DNA of 38,790 nt from Methylovulum psychrotolerans (lineage in GTDB: Bacteria; Pseudomonadota; Gammaproteobacteria; Methylococcales; Methylomonadaceae), in assembly GCF_002923755.1 (NCBI RefSeq), contig NZ_PGFZ01000001.1:473209-511998 (forward strand), read 5' to 3'. Below are positions 9,789-17,566 of the stretch, in pieces. Every line of letters begins with the position of its first letter. The stretch's first letter is position 1. The position numbers were made by a program, and so were the translations under genes. The notes under the pieces were generated by a model. It did not search any database. It saw only the letters and a list, made by a program, of their open reading frames with translations, and had not been told where the DNA came from.

Positions 9789-9813
9789 AAATCTGTCCTG
9801 CTTTGAAGGTAAG

Positions 9814-10752
9814 TTACGTTAAAAATTGCGGCGGCTGCTTCCCTATAGCGATCAATGAATCAAACCGCTGTTGCAAATCTAATTGTTGGGCTATACGCCA
9901 AGCGGCATCCTGTATGGGGGACAGTAAATCCTGACGGCGGACAATCAGCCCCACCTCCCTTGCTAGCTCAGGCGTTAGAGCTAGTGCGGTGACTTCCTGA
10001 TGAAGTTCAAACTGGCTTAACAGGCTGTGCGGCACGACACTGTAAAGGCCTGCACTGCGCACATGGGCGTAGAGCGCGAAGATGGAATCCGTTTCCAACA
10101 TGACATTGGGGGTGACATTGGCTTCGCGGAACGCGGCATCAATCAGGCGGCGGTTTTGCATATTTTGGGTCAACAAACATAAGGGGAATCCGGCAATATC
10201 GCCCCACCCCAAAGGCTTGTTAAGCAAACTGGGGGCAGGATTACGCGCCAGCACCACATACCGCTCCCGGTATAGCGGTAAGGTTTTAAAGCCCTTGAGC
10301 CTGTGGTCTTCCAGATAGGTTAACCCTAAATCCAGTTCAAAGCTATCGAGTTGGCGTATCAATTCTTCTGCGCACAGTGATACCAGTTTGATGGCGATGC
10401 CGGGATATTCGGCTTGGCAGGGGCCGGTTAACAGCGGAGTGACGGCCAGCGTGGTCGGAATGGCGCCGATCCGTAAAACCCCGGTCAGTTGTTGGCTATA
10501 CTGGGCGGCCGCTTGGCGCATCCCTTCCCAATTCTGGGCTAAAATACGCGCCCATTGCAAAACCCGCTCACCTTCTTCGGTAAAACCTTGATAACGCTGG
10601 CCGCGCTTAATAATGGTAATGCCCAGTTCTTCTTCAAGGTGCTGTATCGCGGTAGACAAGGCGGGTTGGGAAACATGGCTAATTTCAGCCGCGCGTCCGA
10701 AATGGCCAGTTTTGGCGAGTGCGAGTAGGTAATGGATTTGCCGGATAAACAT
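9814..10752 (-). CDS. LysR-family transcriptional regulator (312 aa)
   Basis: Typical LysR start (MFIRQIHYLLALAKTGHFGRAAE) with an N-terminal winged helix (SQPALSTAIQHLEEELG, residues ~29-45), then a periplasmic-binding-like effector domain from ~90 onward. The start codon fits the family precisely, although no clear Shine-Dalgarno sequence is seen. It lies downstream of the molybdopterin oxidoreductase (254-bp gap) and upstream of msrA on the same strand. LysR regulators are known to control formate dehydrogenase operons in other bacteria, so regulation of the neighbouring oxidoreductase is plausible but inferred. Confidence 0.93.
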   Translation of the reverse strand: MFIRQIHYLLALAKTGHFGRAAEISHVSQPALSTAIQHLEEELGITIIKRGQRYQGFTEEGERVLQWARILAQNWEGMRQAAAQYSQQLTGVLRIGAIPTTLAVTPLLTGPCQAEYPGIAIKLVSLCAEELIRQLDSFELDLGLTYLEDHRLKGFKTLPLYRERYVVLARNPAPSLLNKPLGWGDIAGFPLCLLTQNMQNRRLIDAAFREANVTPNVMLETDSIFALYAHVRSAGLYSVVPHSLLSQFELHQEVTALALTPELAREVGLIVRRQDLLSPIQDAAWRIAQQLDLQQRFDSLIAIGKQPPQFLT

Positions 10753-10759
10753 GTGGGGT

Positions 10760-10785
10760 ATGCTATATTGTTATATAGTTAATTA
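10760..10785 (-). promoter_or_regulatory. 26-bp upstream element shared with the araC-type gene (copy 2)
   Basis: Begins 8 bp upstream of the lysR ATG. The plus strand reads ATGCTATATTG, then TTATATA, then GTTAATTA, the same as 7655-7680 except at three positions. A/T-rich partial dyads (TATATTGTTATATA; AATTATATAA follows) are typical of LysR or promoter DNA. The element faces opposite ways relative to the two genes. Confidence 0.5.
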
Positions 10786-10879
10786 TATAACGCAATTGGT
10801 AATGCTACGGCATCGTATTGAGGATTTGCTGATGGCGAACGGCAAGCGAAGGAATAAGTGGGAAATAATTCAGGCAAAC

Positions 10880-10906
10880 GGAGGGCGGGCATCTTGCCCG
10901 CGCTCC
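10880..10906. terminator. Hairpin downstream of the molybdopterin oxidoreductase gene
   Basis: GCGGGCA (10885-10891), a TCT loop and TGCCCGC (10895-10901), extended by flanking GGAG/CTCC after one mismatch. On the minus strand it lies ~100 bp after the oxidoreductase stop. There is no T-run, so it could also be a REP-like palindrome. Confidence 0.45.
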
Positions 10907-10928
10907 AAAAACATTGTCTATGCCTATC

Positions 10929-10953
10929 GTGCAATGGCTAAAGGCCATTGCAC
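10929..10953. terminator. Second hairpin downstream of the molybdopterin oxidoreductase gene
   Basis: GTGCAATGGC and GCCATTGCAC form a perfect 10-bp stem around TAAAG, 54 bp beyond the minus-strand stop at 11007. Together with the hairpin at 10880-10906 it probably separates the oxidoreductase transcript from lysR. Confidence 0.5.
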
Positions 10954-11006
10954 TCCATTCTGTGTCGCGACAGTATTTATATTGACCAACTTTTTTCCGC
11001 CCGCCG

Positions 11007-13130
11007 CTAAGCCACCGCCTCCAACTGCACCAAATTATCCGAAAAAGACGGGGCGTTGCCCATATTGACCAATTCAGCCGAGCTGATACTGTTCACCGTG
11101 CCGGTGTTTAATTGCCGCCAATAGCCCAAGGTCGCCACAATCAAACCCGGATTAACATCAGCCGTGATTCTGGCATCGCCTTCAAACGCGCCCCTATCAT
11201 TAAAAACCCGTACCTTATCGCCGTGCTTAATGCCGCGCTCGTCAGCATCAAGGGCGTTGACCAGGACAAATTGCTCGCCTTGGCCTTGGATTTTCTGCGC
11301 CATATTAGCGTAGCAGGAGTTAAGGAAACCGTGGCTTTTCGGTGACACGATACTTAAGGGGAATTTTTTGGCCAGTTCAGGGTTGGTGGCGGGAGTTTCC
11401 CGCGACGGCACATAATCGGGTAAGGGATCTAACAGCTCACCTGACTGGAAGCCGTCGTACATTTGCCGGAACGGGCCGGCGACAAAGTTGGTCGCCCCTT
11501 CGGCTTTGAGTTGGCATTTGCCGGACGGGGTCGGGAAGTTACCCGCTTTATGGGGGGCGCGGTCATCTTTGGTACCGACCTTCAGGCGGGCAAAGCCGTG
11601 TTCGCGCAAATACGCCAGATCAATGCCTTCACAAGCGGGGGCATTCCAATCGACGTAATTCTCCAAACATTCGCTATCAGACCAGCGGAAGTTTTCTTCC
11701 TGATACCCTAAACGGGCCGCGAGGCGGCGGAAAATTTCGTTATTGGGAATAGCCTCGCCAGGGGCTTCTACACATTTAGCGTTATAGGTCAGGTATAAAT
11801 GCCCCCATGACAAAATCATGTCCTCCATTTCCGCACCCATCGCGGCGGGCAGCAAAATATCGGCATACGCGGCGGTATCGGAAATGAAATGTTCTGCCGA
11901 CACTAAGAACAGGTCTTCATTCAATAAGCCTTGGACAATCTTATCGGTTTCCGGGGCCTGGGTAACGGGGTTGGCATTCCAACACATCATGGCTTTAATC
12001 GGTGCGCCAGCGGGTGGTTGGTCGGTCAAGGCGCGGCCTAACTGTAAGGCGTTGATGACGCGGGTACCTTCGGGGATTAAGTCCGGGCGGCAAATCACGT
12101 CGAATTTATACGGATGCTCCCAAACCGGAAATTGCAACGCCCCGCCGCCAACATAACGCCACGCGCCAGTCAATGCGGGTAGGCAGCTGACGGCGCGGAT
12201 GGTCTGCCCGCCGCCTTTATGCCGCTCCAAGGCCACACCTAAGCGGATCGCCGCCGGTTGGGTGCTGGCATACTCGCGGGCTAAGGTACGGATGGCGGCG
12301 GCGGGTATGCCGGTAATGGCTTCCGCCCATTCGGGGGTGCGGGTTTGGGCGCGTTCTTTCAGTTCGTCAAAACCGACGGTGTAGTTATCGACGTAATCCT
12401 GATCGAGCAAGCCTTCTTCGATAATGGTATGGATCATCGCCATGGCTAATGCCCCATCCGTACCCGGTTTGGGGGCAATATGCCAATCGGCTTCTTTGGC
12501 GGTTTTTGAGGCGTAGGCATCAATCACCACCACTTTCGCGCCTTTTTTCTGGGCTTCTTTGACTATATGCCAATGGTGCAAATTGGTGCTGACCGAGTTG
12601 CAAGCCCAAATAATAATGTATTTGGCATGGATGAAGCTTTCGGGGTCTACGCCTGCTGTTGGGCCTACGGTCAGTAACCACGCGGTACTGGAGCCTTCGC
12701 CACAAAAGGTGCGCTCGGTGACGGTCGCACCCATGCGGTTAAAAAACGCATCGCCGCCGTTCAGGCCATGCACCAAGCCTTGGTTACCCAAATAGCTGTA
12801 CGGCACAATAGCTTGTGGGCCGTGTTCGGCAATAATGGCTTGCCAACGGCTGACTATTTCATCTAAAGCCTCATCCCAACTGATGCGCGTAAACTGTTTG
12901 CTGCCTTTAGGGCCGGTACGGCGCATCGGGTATAACAAGCGGTCGGGATGATAATGGCGCTTTTCGTAATCCTTTAACTTAACGCATAAACCACCCCGCG
13001 TCATCGGATGTTCGGCATTACCTTTGACTCCGGTCAGCTTGCCGTCGGTCACTTCAAACACCATAGAGCAGGTGTCAGGACAATCATGCGGACAACCGCC
13101 GTGATGGGTGGTTTTTACTGCGTTAGCCAT
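11007..13130 (-). CDS. Molybdopterin-dependent oxidoreductase of the DMSO reductase family (707 aa)
   Basis: The N-terminus carries a [4Fe-4S] ligand set Cys13, Cys17, Cys21 and Cys49 (CPHDCPDTC ... GGLC), followed by a molybdopterin oxidoreductase core and, after ~590, a molydopterin dinucleotide-binding domain (SPKSHGFLNSCYAN; DADERGIKHGD). The candidate Mo-ligand region reads TFCGEGSST; which residue binds Mo cannot be told here. No Tat twin-arginine signal is visible, so a cytoplasmic enzyme is likely. The substrate is uncertain: formate dehydrogenase-like or another oxyanion or organic substrate are both possible, and the adjacent C1 genes only suggest formate. No partner electron-transfer subunit is adjacent. 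The ATG follows AAAGGA. Confidence 0.85.
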   Translation of the reverse strand: MANAVKTTHHGGCPHDCPDTCSMVFEVTDGKLTGVKGNAEHPMTRGGLCVKLKDYEKRHYHPDRLLYPMRRTGPKGSKQFTRISWDEALDEIVSRWQAIIAEHGPQAIVPYSYLGNQGLVHGLNGGDAFFNRMGATVTERTFCGEGSSTAWLLTVGPTAGVDPESFIHAKYIIIWACNSVSTNLHHWHIVKEAQKKGAKVVVIDAYASKTAKEADWHIAPKPGTDGALAMAMIHTIIEEGLLDQDYVDNYTVGFDELKERAQTRTPEWAEAITGIPAAAIRTLAREYASTQPAAIRLGVALERHKGGGQTIRAVSCLPALTGAWRYVGGGALQFPVWEHPYKFDVICRPDLIPEGTRVINALQLGRALTDQPPAGAPIKAMMCWNANPVTQAPETDKIVQGLLNEDLFLVSAEHFISDTAAYADILLPAAMGAEMEDMILSWGHLYLTYNAKCVEAPGEAIPNNEIFRRLAARLGYQEENFRWSDSECLENYVDWNAPACEGIDLAYLREHGFARLKVGTKDDRAPHKAGNFPTPSGKCQLKAEGATNFVAGPFRQMYDGFQSGELLDPLPDYVPSRETPATNPELAKKFPLSIVSPKSHGFLNSCYANMAQKIQGQGEQFVLVNALDADERGIKHGDKVRVFNDRGAFEGDARITADVNPGLIVATLGYWRQLNTGTVNSISSAELVNMGNAPSFSDNLVQLEAVA

Positions 13131-13204
13131 GTTTTTATTCCTTTCAGGTTAAAAGTGTGCGGATAATAGCGCAACCGGGTTGCTTGCACCAATTTAATAC
13201 ATTT

Positions 13205-13888
13205 TCAAGAGGGTTTTAGCACCCATAGTGTGTTGCCACCACGTTGAAATTCATAATCAACCCGTCTTTCTTCACTGTTAAACCCTTGTTCAGCAAGCTT
13301 AGCCTTGACTATCGGCAAATGCGGGGAAGGCGAACCATTTAATGACAATAATGGAAATACCCGCACTTCTTTGGCGACCCGTAACATGTCCAATAAGGCT
13401 TGGATATGGAATTCCGCCGACAAATGGTCACTGTACAAAAACAGAAAATGCGACGATAAGGCAAGCCCAAAACTTTGGTCGGGAAACGGTAACGACGGCA
13501 GTTCCCCGGTGACATACCGCCCCGCCTGTTGGCCAGCCTCGAAATCGGCAAGAAATAGCGCCATCGCCGACATTCTGATTTGCCCCAACTGCTCTACCGA
13601 AGTGATGCTGTCCCAGACAAAATTGTCTTGGTTTTTGAACGTTTGCGCCATGACCACCGGATAGGTTTCGGCAATACGGGTCTGAATTTGGGCGCGGCCA
13701 AACGCATAAATCGGATCCAGCGAAACCACATCGCCGCCACGTTCGGTCAATTGCGCGTTAAAACTGGCGGGGCCGTCGCCACAGCCCAGTATCCGATGTT
13801 GCAGGTCGGCCTCGCCCAGCGCAAACATATTGACATATTCGTGATATGACCGTCCCCACGGTACTATTTTATCGAGTGTAAAGCCCAT
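13205..13888 (-). CDS. Class I SAM-dependent methyltransferase-like protein (227 aa)
   Basis: Residues ~31-60 show a SAM-binding Rossmann start (RILGCGDGPASFNAQL) followed by an acidic strand end (VVSLDPIY). LPFPDQSFGLALSSH around 130-146 matches the post-II region of this superfamily, and LLDMLRVAKEVRVFPLL follows as motif III-like. The substrate is unknown. It is the third gene in a same-strand run with the cupin and DUF2380 genes (93-bp gap upstream) and precedes the molybdopterin oxidoreductase by 74 bp, so read-through is possible. Confidence 0.8.
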   Translation of the reverse strand: MGFTLDKIVPWGRSYHEYVNMFALGEADLQHRILGCGDGPASFNAQLTERGGDVVSLDPIYAFGRAQIQTRIAETYPVVMAQTFKNQDNFVWDSITSVEQLGQIRMSAMALFLADFEAGQQAGRYVTGELPSLPFPDQSFGLALSSHFLFLYSDHLSAEFHIQALLDMLRVAKEVRVFPLLSLNGSPSPHLPIVKAKLAEQGFNSEERRVDYEFQRGGNTLWVLKPS

Positions 13889-13981
13889 CGTTATCTGTTG
13901 GCCTGTTAGGTTAAACTAAAACCGGTTAAGATAACGCTAGCCCAGCAGTGGCACAAGGTTTTTATCTGCCTCGTGTTGTCA

Positions 13982-14485
13982 TTATTTGCCAATAATTGCG
14001 CTGATTTTTTTCACCAAGGCTTTAACGGCGTGTTCGCTGACGCTTTGGTGGCTACCTTTCAGTTCAATATCGACACTGGCGGCCAGCGTTTGCGTTTTTG
14101 CGTTCACAATATGCACTTTGAGATAGGAATACAAAAAGCTCGGCTTGCTGTGTTGGCCGACAATAACCCAATCGGCATTATCTTGATGGCCTAATTGGGC
14201 GGCAAGATCAGAGAAATGGAACAAATACCCGAACCCGCCGTTAGCGGTGGCTTGGCGTTCTGGACTAATGGTTACCACGTCATACGCATTATCTGCTTGG
14301 CGTAGTGCCGCCTCTAACAAAGGCCGGAACCCCGCCGTGCGCTGTTGCTCTTGCGGGGTATTGGGTAAGGAACTGATGTCATCCAGTTCAAACGCCAAAA
14401 CCGCAATGCGTTGGTTGGCTGCGCTACAAGGGCTGGACAGTACGGACACCGCCCAAAAAATCGCCGCGACTGCGAAAGGCTTCAT
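13982..14485 (-). CDS. Exported DUF2380 protein (167 aa)
   Basis: An N-terminal signal peptide (about residues 1-23, ending SPCSAA-N) precedes a domain I recognise as DUF2380: IAVLAFELDD, YDVVTISP, GHQDNADWVIVGQHSK, and SYLKVHIVNAKTQ. Members tend to occur near methanol oxidation genes in methylotrophs; the biochemical role is unknown. The ATG at 14485 overlaps the stop of the upstream cupin gene in an ATGA, which suggests coupled translation. A moxYX-like pair diverges about 1 kb upstream. Confidence 0.8.
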   Translation of the reverse strand: MKPFAVAAIFWAVSVLSSPCSAANQRIAVLAFELDDISSLPNTPQEQQRTAGFRPLLEAALRQADNAYDVVTISPERQATANGGFGYLFHFSDLAAQLGHQDNADWVIVGQHSKPSFLYSYLKVHIVNAKTQTLAASVDIELKGSHQSVSEHAVKALVKKISAIIGK

Positions 14486-14931
14486 GATGCGGTTCCTAAG
14501 GCAGGTTGGTTTTGGTACAGGCTGATAAAATCGGCCATACTGAGACTGGCGACAGTCTGTTGGTCGTCATCAAGAATTTCGTATAGCACACCTGTGCTGC
14601 CGCGTATGCTAAAAAAGACTACCGTATCGGTAGTCCCGCCACCTTCACGGTGCGGGTCGTTGCTAGGCGGGCTGACGGTATAACTGCCCAAGCCCCTCAC
14701 TTCTTTCAGCGTACCGTCTGGCCGATACAGCCGATGCTCGCCTTGGATAACAAAAGTATGGTTTAAGGCTTTATGCCGATGCAAGACAATCTGTTGTTGG
14801 GCGGTAAACTTAAACAACACGTCAATCGTAGTGTTCGCTTCGTCAATATTCAGGATGTAATAGGCTAAATGGGCAAAGCCGTCCAGGGTTTGCCAGTTGA
14901 TAAGAGTATCGTCAAATAAATGCGTTGCCAT
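14482..14931 (-). CDS. Cupin-fold protein (149 aa), function unknown
   Basis: The sequence around residues 40-60 (VLHRHKALNHTFVIQGEHRLYRPDG) is a cupin metal-site pattern with two His and a Glu, and the protein length fits a single cupin. I choose the ATG at 14931 (MATHLFDD); the frame runs open to 15060 but the extra residues look non-coding. No strong ribosome site precedes it. The stop overlaps the start of the DUF2380 gene by 4 bp, so the two proteins are likely made together. Confidence 0.75.
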   Translation of the reverse strand: MATHLFDDTLINWQTLDGFAHLAYYILNIDEANTTIDVLFKFTAQQQIVLHRHKALNHTFVIQGEHRLYRPDGTLKEVRGLGSYTVSPPSNDPHREGGGTTDTVVFFSIRGSTGVLYEILDDDQQTVASLSMADFISLYQNQPALGTAS

Positions 14932-15111
14932 AGGTGGGTTGCTCACGGTTAGGTTTAGGACAAGCGCAGTGTAAAGGCTTAGCCCGTCACCGTAAGCCGA
15001 GATTTGCCCGAAAAACACGGGCAATTTGCCCGCCGTTACGCCCCCCGCTTTCCAGATCACCGCCCTACCCTTAGAATGGTGGCTTGTCTGGGCTGTTGGA
15101 TTTTTTCTTTA

Positions 15112-15292
15112 ACGTTACGCAGTAACGTGCTTTACTCCCGTTTGCCGCGCCGAGCATCGCAGGGTTTGTCGGGATAAGCCCGAATACCCGCAGGGCATAA
15201 AGGGGCGCGGCAGGGATGCCGCGCGTCGGTAAAGGGGCAGGAGCCCCTTTTACCGACCCCCGACAAAACCGAGAAGCGCAGGAAGAAGCGGC
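15112..15292. repeat. Structured dispersed repeat, copy A
   Basis: Starts with the palindrome ACGTTAC-GCA-GTAACGT (15112-15128). A near-perfect outer stem (GGGTTTGTCGGG with CCCGACAAAACC) encloses two hairpins. The first is GCGCGGCA, loop GGGA, TGCCGCGC. The second is GTCGGTAAAGGGGC, loop AGGA, with a 15-nt partner carrying one bulged T. Copy B at 38625 has the same architecture with compensatory changes. Short open frames here are artefacts of the repeat. Confidence 0.85.
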
Positions 15293-15452
15293 GACCGGGC
15301 CGCCTTTTCTTTGGATACTTTCTTTTCGACTGCACGGATGCAGGAGGTAGAGCAATGCAGGAGCAATTGCCGAGGCGGAGCAAAAGAAAGTATCTCGCCT
15401 TCGGGTGCGAGAACCCGATTAAAAAAACCGTCGCGATAGCGACTCATCGCTA
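15293..15452. repeat. Second palindromic segment between the structured repeat and moxY
   Basis: GATACTTTCTTTT (15314-15326) pairs with AAAAGAAAGTATC (15381-15393) and encloses small hairpins CTGCA-CGGA-TGCAG and GCAAT...ATTGC. Further on are TCTCGC...GCGAGA and GTCGC-GATA-GCGAC. GGA triplets recur in loops (15336, 15343, 15360). No gene is visible; it forms the region immediately before the moxY-like ATG. Confidence 0.6.
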
Positions 15453-15464
15453 CATTTTTCAATC

Positions 15465-16826
15465 ATGAACTTACTCCATCATTTGTTATCGCGAATTGTC
15501 GCCGTCGCCTTACTGTGCTTATTGGCCAGTACGGCTTATGTGTTGGCTGACAATGACCGCACCGCCAAACAGGCGACTTGGCGTATTACCGAAGCCTTGG
15601 CTAAGCAACTGAGCTTCCAGCAATTGCAAATCAGCAGCGGTTTTACTGGCGCGTCGCCATTCCCTGATTTTAGCTTGTGGAAACAGACCCGCCCAATCGC
15701 GGGGCTTTGTGTCAAATTTACCGCCGCTAATAGCCAACAGGCACACAGTTTATGCACGGGCGAAGAGCTTACCAGCCCCGCTGTGCCTCCTTATTTTACC
15801 ACCCTGTACCGCTGGTTTTTTACCCCCGGCTTGGCAATGACGCAAACCATTACCTTGAATGGCCGGACTTATGGCCTATTGACGGTAACACCCAGTGCCG
15901 ATTTGGAAGTCACCCAAGCCTGGGAGAATAGCCGCCGTTTGCTGGGGCTGTCGGTAACGACGGTGTTTGCTGTGTGCGTGTTGGTGTATCTGAGCATCCG
16001 CCGCGCCCTGTATCCGGCACAGACCATTGTGCAAGGCTTGGCGGCTCTGGAACGGGGTGAGTTGGCCTACCGCTTGCCGCCGTTTGCCTTAGCTGAATGG
16101 CAACGCATTGCCGAAGCCATTAACCAACTGGCGGCCAGCCAAGCGCAATTGCTCGGCGAACGCCAACGGCTAGCAGTGCAATTGCTGAATCTGCAAGAAG
16201 AAGAGCGGCGTTATTTAGCGCAGGAGCTACATGATGAATTTGGCCAATGTTTGGCCGCGATTAATGCGGTGACAGCTTCCATCGCCCAAACGGCGGCGCA
16301 ACACTGCCCGGAAATCTTGGCCGACACCGGACACATCAGCCAAATCACCGGACACATGCTTAACAGCGTCCGTAGCTTATTGGCCCGCTTACGCCCCGCC
16401 GAATTTGACGAATTGGGTTTAGCCGCCAGTTTGCAGGGCTTAATTGCCAATTGGAATGCCCATAGCGGCACTAAAACCCAGTATCGGCTGACCATCAGCG
16501 GTGCTTGCGGACGCTTGCCCGAAGCCTTGGCACTGACCCTGTTCCGTATCAGCCAAGAATGCCTGACCAATATCGCCAAACATGCCGCCGCCACCACCGC
16601 CGACCTGACGCTGGCTGTCGGTATGGATACGGTCGATTTAACCGTTACCGATAACGGCAACAGCCGCCACTTGCCCTTGCCGCCAACGAACGGTATCGGT
16701 TTGCTGGGTATCCGTGAGCGGGTCACGGCCTTGCAGGGGCAGTTAAGCTTCCGGCTTAACCAACCGCAAGGCTTGCAAGTCGCCATTCGCCTGCCTTTGC
16801 AGACAATCACCGGAGCCGCCTTATGA
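15465..16826 (+). CDS. moxY: MoxY-like sensor histidine kinase (453 aa)
   Basis: Two membrane segments (about 10-28 and 158-177) flank an extracytoplasmic domain of ~130 residues resembling the LapD/MoxY N-terminal domain. A HAMP-like stretch follows, then a NarL-type histidine kinase: phospho-acceptor His256 in LAQELHDEFGQ, and an ATPase domain with SQECLTNIAKHA, TDNG and GIGLLGIRERV. MoxY partners MoxX to control methanol dehydrogenase expression in Paracoccus and relatives; the same role is inferred here from domain make-up and C1 context. No clear Shine-Dalgarno sequence precedes the ATG. The stop overlaps the regulator's start by 4 bp (ATGA). Confidence 0.88.
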   Translation: MNLLHHLLSRIVAVALLCLLASTAYVLADNDRTAKQATWRITEALAKQLSFQQLQISSGFTGASPFPDFSLWKQTRPIAGLCVKFTAANSQQAHSLCTGEELTSPAVPPYFTTLYRWFFTPGLAMTQTITLNGRTYGLLTVTPSADLEVTQAWENSRRLLGLSVTTVFAVCVLVYLSIRRALYPAQTIVQGLAALERGELAYRLPPFALAEWQRIAEAINQLAASQAQLLGERQRLAVQLLNLQEEERRYLAQELHDEFGQCLAAINAVTASIAQTAAQHCPEILADTGHISQITGHMLNSVRSLLARLRPAEFDELGLAASLQGLIANWNAHSGTKTQYRLTISGACGRLPEALALTLFRISQECLTNIAKHAAATTADLTLAVGMDTVDLTVTDNGNSRHLPLPPTNGIGLLGIRERVTALQGQLSFRLNQPQGLQVAIRLPLQTITGAAL

Positions 16827-17491
16827 GTATCCGCATCTTATTAGTGGACGACCATGCCATTGTCCGCGCGGGCTACTTGGCGTTGTTGGCAAAGCAAAGC
16901 GATTTGCAGGTGGTTGCCGAAGCCGCCGACGGCAACCAAGCGTACCAAGCCTTCAAGGCGCATAGCCCGGATGTGGTCATCACTGATTTGTCGTTGCCGG
17001 GGATCAGCGGCTTAGAAGTGATCGCGCGTATCAAACAGCGCGATGCCAAGGCCAAAATACTGGTGTTCAGTATGCACCAACAACCCAGTTTTGCCTTACA
17101 AGCCACCCGCGCGGGGGCACTAGGCTATGTCACCAAAAGCAGTCCACCAGAGGAATTATTGCGGGCTATCCATGACGTTTATGCGGGGCGCCCTACCCTC
17201 AGCGCCGATATTGCCCAGGCGTTAGCCTTGGCGCAAGTGGGCGGCGAACGCATGGCCCTAGAGTCCTTAACCGTGCGCGAGTTTGAGATCCTGCGCTTGC
17301 TGGTCGAAGCCAAAAGTGCCGAAGAGATTGCCCAAATCCTCAACATCAGTGCAAAAACCGTCTGTAACAGCCATTATCTGATTAAGCGCAAACTGGGCGT
17401 AGACAATGACATAGCCTTGACCCGCTTAGCCTTACGCTTAAATGTGGTCAGTTTATTAGATATATCGGCTGTGGTGACAACTACACCATAG
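16823..17491 (+). CDS. moxX: MoxX-like NarL-family response regulator (222 aa)
   Basis: The receiver domain has acidic pocket Asp9/Asp10, phospho-acceptor Asp55 (VVITDLSLPG) and a Lys around 105 (GYVTKSS). The C-terminal LuxR-type helix-turn-helix (LTVREFEILRLLVEAKSAEEIAQ ... ISAKTV) spans ~150-195. It is translationally coupled to the kinase through the ATGA overlap and is its obvious partner. Likely target: methanol oxidation genes outside this window (inference). Its operator is not identifiable here. Confidence 0.9.
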   Translation: MSIRILLVDDHAIVRAGYLALLAKQSDLQVVAEAADGNQAYQAFKAHSPDVVITDLSLPGISGLEVIARIKQRDAKAKILVFSMHQQPSFALQATRAGALGYVTKSSPPEELLRAIHDVYAGRPTLSADIAQALALAQVGGERMALESLTVREFEILRLLVEAKSAEEIAQILNISAKTVCNSHYLIKRKLGVDNDIALTRLALRLNVVSLLDISAVVTTTP

Positions 17492-17566
17492 TACAGGGCT
17501 TAATTTTCGCCTTTCCCGCCAGCGGCGACCAAGTCCGCCATCGCCGCTTGCCTTAAACAACGAAGC

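Noticed and set aside
10751-11068. Plus-strand open frame between lysR and the molybdopterin oxidoreductase
   Set aside because: It crosses two hairpins and ends antisense to the oxidoreductase; the translation has no domain and no ribosome site.
15071-15462. Several short minus-strand open frames upstream of moxY
   Set aside because: They fall in the structured repeat. The similar translation at 38494-38790 comes from the second repeat copy, so these are repeat artefacts.
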